DNA from: Mansonella perstans
Taxonomy: Eukaryota > Nematoda > Chromadorea > Rhabditida > Onchocercidae
Reading direction: 5' to 3'
Assembly: GCA_037074765.1 (NCBI GenBank)
Contig: JBAMDO010000106.1
Span: 372,001-436,000, forward strand
Length of the DNA stretch: 64,000 bases
Position 1 is the first letter of the stretch. Each line of letters opens with the position of its first letter. Positions 53,001-64,000 of the stretch are shown here, piece after piece. The notes beneath the pieces are model-generated. The model was given only the letters and a program-made list of their open reading frames with translations. It was not told where the DNA came from and did no database searches. The translations under genes were made by a program, and so were the position numbers.

Positions 53001-56000
53001 TTACTAACCAAAATAACGACAAGATGTGTAATAATATCGAGCGATGTATGCAGCTGTGAAAAATGGTGAGCAACTGTGGTCTGTTCCCGAAATTGTTGGG
53101 ATACGGCTTCTGCAGCGACCGTTAACTGCTTCTCTAGCCTACAGATATCAATAATTACTATGTTTTATTAAAATCTTAAGAAATCTATTATGTTTAAACA
53201 AAAAACTTTCCCTAAGGGTGGAATCCACAAATAGTAAGCGACAAGGTATTTGAGACGCGTAATATACTTACTTTAGAATGTAGCGCATTTTATAGGGCAT
53301 CAAACGAATCATATTCAGTATTGCAATAAACTTTTGCATCAGATATTTTCAGATAATGAAATTTCATAAAAAAAATCTCTCTTCTCTGCCAAATATTGAT
53401 ATTTTTTACTTTAGCTCAACTAATTTAAATAATATGTTAATTACCAGGAGAGCCTGAGACTAGCAGTAAGTCCCCAAAGGTTGCTTTTCAGACAGGCTCG
53501 CAAGAGACCTAAGCAACGTTTGCATAACTGTTCCATTGCAACAGCATGCTGAGTTGGATTCTGCAATTTTAATATTTAACAATTTTAATATCAGATAATC
53601 AGATATAGCTGAAATAATCTCTGAATTTCTATCAAGTAAAGAAATTTGACATTTCCCGAAAGTTTCTTTACTTAACAAATATAAAAACTAACCGCATCAG
53701 GTACTGCAGATGATAACTTTACAAGCATATTAACAACATGGTCCACATGTACTTTCTCAATCGGACGGTGTATCTAAAACCAAATTTCATATCCACACAT
53801 CGGAATTATTCATCATACTAGATGTGAAAATTAATTCTTTTAATCCCACCAACAGAAAACTACAAAACACTCCTTCAAAGGTATTTATATATATCTTTTA
53901 CATACATAGATAAAGGATATATATATCTTTTTTTCTAAAAAAAAAAGCCAAGTTTACAACACATACGTTTTCTACATCCTTGTTTTGTACTTGCGATAAA
54001 CCCGAGGATGAAGGTTGCTGGGATCCAGAAGAATTTCCTGTTTTTCCGGTTTGTGGTTGCTTATTACTTTCTGCTCTTTTTTCCTGAAATGAATTTTATA
54101 TAAAAAAGGAAAAAAAAAACCAAAAATTTCTAGTTCTCGCAAACACTATGTTGGAGAAAAATACCTCAAATAGAAGCGTTAGTTCAGTTAGAACTAAGTT
54201 AGACAAGTCAAAACTTGCTTATGCTCCGTATCAAGCATAAAGTGATTTTGAGCATATATAAAGCATAAATGCTTCAAAACTTTCTACATAAAACGCTCTA
54301 TTAAAATTATTTTGGCCTACTTCGTAACAACGGTATAAAATGAGAATCAACAGTACCAATTCTTCCGTTTGCTTAAGCCGCCATTGCTCCCATTTGATAA
54401 CCATTTCGCATACATCAATAGCAGTTCGTCGATTTTCTAAAGTGCCTTGTGCCAGCATCAAACGTTGAACTCCATTCAATATAACTTGGAGCATTTGGTG
54501 ACGTACATTATAGTAGATCTTATAATGACGAACTATCATTGATCTATAAGAAACAATTTTTTTTTCCAAAATATGAAGCTGAATTTCAGATGTCAGTTTC
54601 TTAAAAGGTGACTTTTCATTTGAAAAACTTACAGACAGTGATAAATTTGCGAGACATTATGACCCTCTTCAATAATAGTTTTCTTAACAACAGTCATCAG
54701 TTGTTTGTGACCGTCGTCCATACGTAGTGGTACAGATGGAGTTAATATATCAAGTGACCGCTTGATAATATCTTTCGGATCGCTTAAAGTTGCTTTAAGC
54801 AGACTTAGAAAAACCTGCAAAAAAACCATAATAAAAGGTTGAGCTATCACGTCGAAGATCACACTGCAACTTTGCGCTCTGTGAAATGTTCGCAACATGA
54901 CAAATTATGGAAATCCTTCCCTTCATCAGTCTTATTTTTGAAATAAAAGTCAACATGCAAAAGAAAAAAGATAAAGAAACCATACGAAAAAAATGACAAA
55001 ACCTGCAAGACGATCTTTCGGTTAATGTTAAATTGATTGATAATATTAGCAATCAGCAAATGACCCATGTATTTCATCGTTTGATCCTGAGGTGTCGATG
55101 ATAAACATGGCCAACCCAAAAGCATTAAAATGCGCAAACGATTGCCCTGCTTCCTGCAGTCTCTGTCATAACAACAAAAGCTTGATTCGGATTTACAATA
55201 CCTTTTTTGAAAAATTCCCTATTTTGATCCGCTAAAATGATAACAGAAAATTCCCGAAATGTCAAAATCCTCAACAATTAAATTCAAATGATCGAATGTA
55301 ATACGAACTTTTGTGAGAAATCGTGTATGTGAGTTGGACAGTTACTGACAAACAAGCATCCTAGATGGAATAGTTGGATAAGCATTGCATCACTTATATG
55401 AAATCTGTTTCGATCGAGTACTTTTTGACAGACCAATGAAATCAGATTGTTGTCATCTGCATCATCTGGCTTTGCTGGTGTACCTACCACCTGAAAAAAA
55501 AAATCTTCATCTCTTTTTATCATTTTGTTCAATGTTGCAAGAATAAAAATTTTCTTTGAATATTAAAAAATATTTTTCAGTGAAGAAATCCCAAAAAGAA
55601 AAAATTGTAAATACAGCAAGTCCAACAATTAAATAATAAATTATTGTAAACTAACAACATCAACATCATAACGTTCGAACGCGTAATGTAATGAGGGAAT
55701 GACAACATATTGAAGCATTTTTACAACATTTAAATCGTGTGCTGTAGCCGGATCTGTTTCAAACATAGCAACTACTCGTTTCAACGCATTCTGCCGCCAT
55801 TCAATTGAATATTTCTATAATAACCAGAAATTTACGTATGTAAAGATTATTAAAAAACTTTAAAAAATAAAACTTGAAGACATAAGAAAACGAACTAAGA
55901 CTGGATATTATTTCCTATAATGTTTTTATAAAAAAAGAATCACTACCTTCTCACCACTAATATATGAAAAGCATAATTAAATATGTGAGAAAATTCTCAG

Positions 56001-59000
56001 GTTTAATAACTAAAACAACATTACCGGAATGATTTCTTTTTCGATAAACAATCTTACAAAGGTAAAATCACCAATATAATTATTCGTAAACACATGACAA
56101 AGATCGAAGAGAATATCAATGCGATCAATGTTAGCTCTGAAGATGAAAAAATTTTTTAAAATACTAATAATCTTCATCAATTCCCACCAAAAATGAAAGC
56201 ATGAAGTCATTTACACAAGTATGGAAAGGATTTCAAGAATTACTTGAAATAACGCAACATGATCAAAGCTGCCAGTTTAGGAACATCATAACGCGGTCCT
56301 TCCAAGTAATCCTGAAAGAGTTGACAGTTTTCTGATAAACTGAAATTAAAGAATAACTTGAATTTTTGCTTCAAATTAATATTTGCTTACGCAAGCAGAT
56401 GACTCCCCCGAATCGAGATGAAAATAGTCCTGTATTCCAATATTTTTGGAACAATTTGAATGTATTAATGATTTTGTGTAGTAAATTGGAAAAATTGGAA
56501 AGACAAACTTGGAAAACAGATAAACAACTATTCCCAACTTCTTTTCTTTGGTAGAGGTACTTCTATACATCACAGATTCTTTTGACATAAATTCAATTTA
56601 AATTACCCACCGAGGTATATCAAGTGAAATTAGTGCTTATCTCTCACCTTGCATGTATACCGAGTGCGAAAATCTTTATCATTCCACAGTGATTGTATAG
56701 CTTTGACAATTTCGCCAGCACCGTTTCCAGCCCAGCTTGAGTGACGTTTCCCGATGCTAACAATTAGTTTCATAGTTAACATTTCCATATCACAAATAGA
56801 CAAATCACATTTTGTCCAATTGCCGGCTTCATCCTAAATACCGAATTAATCAATACAGCAAAAAGTTCGAGCATATAATTCAGTTTTAGATATAAATTTC
56901 AGATTCAATTCACTCAGTTCATAACGTAACTGAATTTGAATGAAAAAACAAGCATGAACTTTATTTTTAATATGATCAGTCTTTCCCGAAAGATCATAAC
57001 TGCGGAAGACGCATTGCACTGAATAGTGCCATCCCTTTCTAATATTTAGTTAGAAATACAACAATAAAACTAATTAACCATAGCCTCTCCTTGCAATAAT
57101 CGAAGCAAAAAACTATTGTCTGTCATTAGTTTCTCCCGAACTGCTACTGCTTCTTCATGTTTTACCACGTACTGTAAATAAATTGAATTAGAAAAGAAAA
57201 AATAATTATAAAAAAGAAAATCACCGAATGCAATTACTCCGATTTACGGTTTAGCTAATTTCTTACTTATTTTATTACTCGCTATTAAATTGACGGTATA
57301 AATTCTTACAACATGTAATTTTATAGAAATATGAAAAATTTTCATACTCGGACTAGTAACCATTAAATTTTATCCTTTTTATATCAAATGATTATAAATA
57401 ACTTCAAAAACCTTAAACAATTCACGATTCCCTTGCTCACAGATGTTGTTGCTTGTAACAAAGAAATGCAGAGTTTCTGTTGGAAATCGCATTAGATATT
57501 TCATTAGCGGGTATCGCCAACTTGTGCTGCTCTGCAAAATCATAAGTTATTGATATGAACATGAAAATCAGATATATCTACGAGAAACGAAGTTTCAGTC
57601 ATTATAGCTTCTTGTTTTAGCTATTGAATCTTCAATATCACTGCCTTCTTTGGATTGATTATCAAAAATTCTTTACAGTTATTTTCTTTAGTTCTCGTCG
57701 CTATGTGGTTCACGGTTGTTGATGCAACGGGAAGTTTTATTATATGCACTTTAAGAAGTACTGCGATAAGAAATGAAGTTTAAAACTAATTGACATCAAA
57801 GAATATTCTGTATCTTTCAGGATAGTCTAAAGATCCATTTTAGTTTGCAACTGATTATTCAGCACGACAATCAGATATGCTTTATTCCGCTCGAATGTTC
57901 ATTTTAAAATATTTTGCATTTTGAGAAATAATAAGCACAGAGAATTTCTACAATGGTTCGACTACTTCTGAGACTTACAAGGATGAATCGTGCACTATGC
58001 ACTGCTAAAATATTTTAAAAAATTACTTCAAAAAATATTACCTCAAAAGTGACAGCTGCTTCCCATCTGCGAACATGTGGTATAACCAAGTGCACAAAAT
58101 TAGCATTAGGAAGAGGAAATTCGGCCAAAATTTCTAATAATATTCTTCCTACCTCGACATCGTCTGCCACAACATCATTTTGACTAGGATCCGGAAATTT
58201 CCGAAAAGCATCCTGAACTGACATCATTTTGCAGATATCATTTACCAGTTTTCTGATATGATTCACGCTGTTATGAGTGATTTTTAGATATTTTACACCG
58301 CTGACAAGAGCGCCAAAATTTTAAAAAACATACTAGCATATCATTACAGAATGTTTCTGAGAAAACATCTGGGAATAACCGCAGAAGGTACAGCAAACGC
58401 AGAACGACATGTTTCTTTAAGCGATTATCTGACTGAGATAAGACTGTTATCATCGAACACAGATCCATTTTAAGTAAATGTGAACGTAATCGATTTAAAT
58501 TCAAAGCCTGTAAGAGGTTTGTAAAAGTTACACATAAGGCAAATGTAAAAATATGTTGTTCTGTCTGGCATAGGAGGAAACGATACTTCAAATAGCAGAA
58601 GAAATGATATTTGATAAATAATAAATTTAAATGAACTTCTTTTAATGCGTCAAATGCAGCATCCTGAATTCCCTCATTTTCTTCCATAAGGCATTTTAAA
58701 ATTGCTTCGAATATTCGCTTGTGATGTGGAAACAGTGGATCATGATCCACTGCCTCTTTTAGTTCTCCACACGATGCAATACAACATGCTACCAGTGCTT
58801 CTAAATTTTACAAAAGTTCCTTCATTTTGTAGTTGTTTTAACTGAAGTGATATTTGCAGCAGAATCTTGAAAGCCAATAGTATTAAGCAACATAAAGATC
58901 AATAATATTCAAGACATGGAATTAACTTCATGACAAAATGAAAAACAATAAAACAAAAGAAAAATATTAACTTATAGTTGACTGTCGTAAAGCAATGACG

Positions 59001-62000
59001 CGTGAACTGAACTGTGAACGGTGCATAACGGCAAGGAATCTTGTTGATGGTTTATAATTTGGCTTGTTTTTTATTTCTTTTTCAGTAGCATTGCAAATAG
59101 ACAGAAGCCAGGAAATATAGTCACTTTCCGGAAACTTGTCAATCATAAATTCCTGTGGTGTTGGTCGAATGGAAAAAATGAAGACAAAGGCATCCTAAAA
59201 TAAACTACATATTTCAAAAGCTGGTGGTAATTCACCTTTAAGCACATTTTTTTTCTTTGTCCTTCAGGATTAAATATTAAATATTCAAAATTCAAAAAGT
59301 CTTATGATTATTTCTCCAAAATGAAAAACAAAAGTTTGTTCAGAAGAGCATCAGCAACTCGTCGATGTTAGTGGAGGAATGTTAACCTAAGATTTAATGA
59401 ACAGACTACAAAGCTAACTTATTTGAATGTATAATTTAATCACATCTAATCCATTAATTAGTAGATTAAAGCAGCAAATTAAAGCACATAAGCATATAAA
59501 CCTCGAAGGCAATTTGCTGATCGAGAGACATTCTTTTATAATTTATCATACCACTTTCCAAAAATTTTCTTAATGACTCATTTTTTAATACAAGCAATTC
59601 GTATTGTGTGAATCCAGTATAGTCTGCCAACATCGTAAGCATTTTTTGACACTGCAAAAATTAAGTTTATGAAATGTCTCATCATGAATATTTAATCAAA
59701 ACTCTACCAAAAGTAAGAGAAAATTCAACCTGTTTGCTAAGAACTTGTGAAGAGCTCAAAAAATTCCCAATAATTCGCCCAACCACACATTCAATGGCTT
59801 CTTTCTTTTCCTCATGAACTGATGGCTGTTCGAAACAGACCTGAAATTAAAAGAGAAAGTTCGATGTAACAACAAACTGCAAATTCATATATATTTAGAC
59901 TTTGAATTCCTTAAGTGAACTGAAAAATTAGGTACCTTTAACAACAAATCTAATGTAGAAACTGCAACATCGACGGCTGAATTTGAAATATCCTCCGTAA
60001 GTCCGATAATAACCTACAAAATCACGATTAAATACTTCGTGAAAATATTTTTTCAGATTTTAAGGCAAATGTACTTCAATTCATTGGTGAATTACATGAT
60101 TTTTTGTACCACAAGAAGAATAAAGCACGAAGAGGACACTATCAACCTATCCATTCAAAATGCTACACAAGCATGAACATATCCAGAAAATCACCTCAAA
60201 CAGAGCACAAAGGATGGCATCAATATTTTTTATTACAAAAGTTGGAGGAAAGTTTATCAAAACAAATTTGATGCTTAGGCAACCACCGAGACGAATGCAC
60301 CATGGCTCATTATAGCAAAGATTAGTTGCTCGTTCCAAAATTTGTTGAAAAAATATAGTGTTTGCTGCCTGAAAATAACTGTTTCACTGAAAAAGAAAAA
60401 GCGATAAACTACCGAAGTTCAACACAATTACAGAAAAAAGCACATCAAAAATCCGTAACATGATTCAAAACAACAGAAGCAATAAGCATATTTTAAATTA
60501 GATACTCATGTCGATGCAAGCATCTACAAACACATACTAAGACTTCGATGAATCATACCAGGATCTTAACTTCTATATTCCTAACATTAATGGTCCTTTT
60601 TGCCTTACTATCATTTTCCTATCATTACTTCAATAAGTATCCACATAATTCCTCTTATTCATATAATTATGATCATATATATGCATGAGCAAAAAAGTTC
60701 AAGACTTCGCGAAATTTTAACATCTAATCTGTCATTATTTTCAGCACTTATTTTAAAATGGTCTTCTAAAAGTTTTAATAACTGAATTACCTTACTGATG
60801 CTACCAACCAAGGCTATAGCTGTCTCGCAAATCAATTTTAATGCCATAAGGCCAGTCTGGCACACTTCTTTACACGGATCAGTTAAAGCCAGCAATACAC
60901 TTTCAATTAAGACAGCATAATCCATGGAATCTGAATCGCGATCCATAATCTTACCGCTTTTGTCTGTAAGAAATGTAAGCTTTTTTGAAAGCACTGCAAA
61001 TCAAGATAAATAGTCAAATGCAATGCTGCATAAAAAAGTAACCGAGAAATTTTAAACTGCACTTCAAAAATGAAATTCCCAAACAGCAGAAAAATGAGGG
61101 AGATGCGATCAAGAATTCAAAAAGCTTACCTCGACACTGTTCAAAAACAATCTGCATTGTTAAATGTCGTATAACCATGCAGAAGAAATCCATAACATTA
61201 CTAGTTGCTTCTTGTAATACTGCAGCTGTTGCATCTTAAAAAAAGAATGTATATGAAAATGAAACCAAAAATTCATAATTCTAGAATTTGATTTTTCAAA
61301 TTCAAAAAAATCAAATTCATAATCTAATTGGAAATTGCTTTACATCTAAATGGTAATCTAATTGGGAACTATGCCGTTTTTGTATGCAATTCCTAAAATA
61401 ATTTTTTGATAATGCGAAAATCTTTTGAGTTTGGCGATATATTTTGTCCGCTCACTATAAACTAAATCATCAAAAGTGCTTATCAAAAAATCCAAACTTA
61501 CAAAATAACCCAAGTAAAGCATCAAGGTAAAGTGATCGTGAATAGCGACTACTGCATTGATAGTTTAACTGGAAACTGTTTTCATCTTTTGCACGCAGTT
61601 CCTAAAATTACCTTGATTTATTTTATTTGTTTGTCTATATTACTTTTTTATGCATTCGTCTATACTTATTGAATGTTTCTATTTCGGTTACATTTTTAAT
61701 CTAAACAAAAGCTTTGCCATCTTTAAAATTAAAATCAAGTCTCATGTTCTTTACAATGCTGTTAATTCTGAATTCTTGAAGCCTAAGGTTTTCATAAGTT
61801 ATTATATATTACTTCTACATTCATTCACTAAACTCATGAAAAAAAGTTTTTTTTTCTTAATTGTGAAAAAAAGTTTTTCATAATATTCTCTGCAGCTAAA
61901 AAAAAGAAACAAAGATTATAGATTTAAAGACAATGGTAAAATATTGTTTAATAACTATTTCCAATGTTTCAAACTGTATTAGTAAAAAAAGATCATTACC

Positions 62001-64000
62001 GAAAATCTGACAGTAAGATGTTTCTTGAATAATGGATTCCTCAAAATTCCGCGCTTGGTAGGTGCCAAGGCGCTCAAAATTACTCCTTTGATTATTCGAA
62101 ATGCATGACGACGCATAGTTAGCGAAGAAATTCGTATTCCACCCGGAATCGTTTGTGCAGTTGCCATAATGAAGGATGCATCTACCACAAATGGTGAACG
62201 TAAATGCTTGACCGATTCTTTCACCACTTCCGAAATATTTAATTCACAAATGAAAGGAGGACCGTTACAATTATTCTGAAAAATCATATTCCATTTTTAC
62301 TGGAAGGGATTTACTTGAAGGTCGCCGAAGCTGACCAATGCATAGTGCAATATTTAAAATTGTTTCTTATGTTTCATTTGACCTATTCCTTGTCATCTTT
62401 AAACATGGAGAAAATGAGGACCTGAGTTCCATTCGATAGTGTTTTATTGAATTCAATATGTGTTGGAACTCGTTCAAAAACCAACTGAAATGCTGGTGAT
62501 TCGAATGAACACTCATCTTTAAACACCAAGTTTTGAGGATCCATCAACATTTTCCGATTTGATGCACCAAATTTTCCCAAAATCCTGAATATTATACAAA
62601 TTTTAACTTATTAAACCATTTTCGTGATTTTTAAAGAATGCGGAATCAATGATCTCATGATTTTCCTTTGCTTTTCTGTCTTTAATAATGAATTCGCCTT
62701 CATAAAAACATTATTTCGGACTGCATATACGCATACGAAACAAGATGCAATCACCATTATAAAAAAGAGGTGGCAAAGGTGACAGAGCGATGACAAAATG
62801 ATCAAAATCAAAACAAAGATGAGAAGACCTAAACGCAATTTGCGGTGCATTTTTTTCCTGACTTGACATGCACTGCCATAAACCACGTATCAGTTCAGCT
62901 CGAACTGGCGCCATGTGTTCGTAAAGATAATCAGGTTGTAAATTATCAACACATAATTCTAAAGTTCGTAATCCCTGCAATTGTTTTACATCTGATAAAC
63001 AGTTTATTAAACTAGGGTTTTATTTCCATTCCTATTTGATCTTAAATTTCTTTTCTATCCACAAAGTAGGATCGTCTATCAATAAAATAAGAACATGCTT
63101 AAGATCAAAAACTAAAAAATTTTTGAGAAAATTAGCAACAAGTCAATTATATGCATATTAAAAATACTCAGCTACCTGTTGAATGAGACTGCTACTTCCA
63201 TTCAGAGCGCATACTAAAGGGTCCATCAACAACGGTAAATAAGGCAGCAATGATGATAACCTAAAAAAACATCGTTCCACAAGTTTTAATATTTTATTAA
63301 AAAACAGTGCCGTTTCAAATCATAGACTTTCTAAGAAGCACAGCCATAATTTTATACCTTACGGGCACAGTTAAACACAATTCAATAAACAATTCACGCA
63401 TCTGCGCTCGATGAGTACTAGACTGAAGACGATTTAGCTGGTGCAAAAGTGTCGGTAGTAGAGGCAGAAATGTCTGGTAAAGCAAGTCATAACTTCCGCC
63501 GCCAATTGAACTGAAATGAATACGAAACTCTAATAATCTAATGGTGCTAAAAAGTTCCTTAGTAACTGTTAAATTGACATTCATTTAATTCTGAACTGCA
63601 TATAATGTTTAAATGAAGCCAAAATGGAATTCCGAAACGTTTAATATTATAAATCCAACGGATGCCAACAATTGTAAGTAGGATATAAAAGCTTTTGCAT
63701 GTTTCCAGTTATTATTTAAACACTAGTATATGACAAAAAACCAAACAATAAGCATAAACGTTTTGCTATATCATTTCGATGGAATAGAAATTATTGCTGG
63801 GAGAACATAAAAATTACCGGAAAAGTGCTCTAAGCAAAAGAAAATAATTAATCGGCTCTCGGGCTCGAAGCGCCAGTATCATTGAATGCAGAACCAAATC
63901 ATGCAGGTATGGCTATAAAAAAAAATTTACGAAAAATTCCAACTGCTTCTAAATCAAAAATTCAAATGTAAACTGAAAAAATGCAAAATACTTCTAACAA
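41838..64000 (-). CDS. trr-1: TRRAP (Tra1 family) transcription coactivator scaffold, C-terminal ~3/4, 5' partial
   Basis: A very large many-exon gene entering from the right edge and ending with TGA at 41838-41840. The first block in the window already aligns to about residue 800-1000 of human TRRAP (SIGGGSYDLLYQTFLPLLPT; LRTLELCVDNLQPDYLYEHM; LGKFGASNRKMLMD). HEAT-repeat exons fill about 52-64 kb, a FAT domain 45-52 kb, the pseudokinase about 42.2-45 kb and FATC the final exon (LARLDPRLHPWF, human LCRMDPAWHPWL). TRRAP is a pseudokinase PIKK scaffold of the SAGA and NuA4/TIP60 histone acetyltransferase complexes and binds activators in the nucleus. Most introns are short (roughly 50-400 bases). 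I did not fix every exon border; the exons named in the sub-features are the best supported. Confidence 0.95.
43009..43077. repeat. GGATTAT-rich short tandem repeats in a TRRAP intron
   Basis: Five scattered copies of tggatta(t) in 70 bases on the plus strand, with the flanking word caatatcctytgga repeated at both ends (42998 and 43060 areas). It lies between two pseudokinase exons and is probably slippage-derived. Confidence 0.6.
46995..47043. repeat. (TG)n microsatellite in a TRRAP intron
   Basis: About 24 TG units with a few interruptions (ttt, gcg, tat) on the plus strand, CA-repeat on the gene's sense strand. It lies in an intron of TRRAP near the exon carrying LNLRPSTAIAHIISHVGESS. A likely length-polymorphic marker. 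Confidence 0.85.
48504..49827 (-). other. trr-1: TRRAP large FAT-domain exon (1324 bp)
   Basis: This is the longest exon in the window: acceptor ATTTCAG before 49827 and donor AG|GTGTGC after 48504. It encodes about 440 residues of the FAT domain, for example MVPFLSSGCHLVQRDQPLSA, YSKLSEYDQYQAVWKRRAYF, LREWHRLWADCERELGEWDA and LLHVRINRELEAARDDLIVE. TPR-like helical pairs of this kind form the FAT ring of PIKK proteins. Its size is unlike the small exons around it, which hints at intron loss. Confidence 0.9.

Overview
The window is nuclear DNA from a nematode, most likely a filarial/spirurid worm. It is AT-rich, genes are split into many small exons by AT-rich introns with TTTCAG-like acceptors, and the proteins read as nematode orthologues. 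I saw no bacterial, viral or transposon genes, and no tRNA or rRNA. All gene models were built by hand from splice sites, reading phase and remembered protein families; nothing was searched.

Layout, left to right. (1) 1-2047, minus: N-terminal part (death domain and Ig domain) of a MALT1-type paracaspase, running off the left edge. (2) 2048-4599: shared upstream region between two divergent genes. (3) 4600-10693, plus: a ONECUT transcription factor (one CUT domain plus homeodomain, ceh-38 type) with 16 exons and two possible C-termini. (4) 13962-20748, plus: an EFCAB7 orthologue. (5) 21322-24693, minus: a calcyphosine-like EF-hand protein, tail to tail with EFCAB7. (6) 28206-34799, minus: transportin-3/transportin-SR. 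(7) 36367-38012, minus: MAT1 (MNAT1), the CDK-activating-kinase assembly factor of TFIIH. (8) 38044-38731, minus: LYRM4/ISD11, whose stop lies 31 bp before the MAT1 start codon, an operon-like spacing. (9) 41838-64000, minus: the C-terminal roughly three quarters of TRRAP (HEAT repeats, FAT, pseudokinase, FATC), whose 5' end lies beyond the right edge.

Functional themes. TRRAP (histone acetyltransferase scaffold), MAT1 (TFIIH/CAK), LYRM4 (Fe-S cluster assembly) and transportin-3 (nuclear import of SR proteins) sit head to tail on the minus strand. They are housekeeping genes for transcription, Fe-S supply and nuclear transport. The left part is regulatory and signalling (paracaspase, ONECUT), followed by two Ca2+-binding EF-hand genes of the kind found with cilia.

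Points most worth a second look: the EFCAB7 gene in a nematode, the 31-bp LYRM4-MAT1 gap, the alternative last exon of the ONECUT gene, a probable GC-AG intron in EFCAB7, a TRRAP pseudokinase that keeps a DFG-position aspartate, and an unexplained phase-consistent exon chain just downstream of the TRRAP stop.
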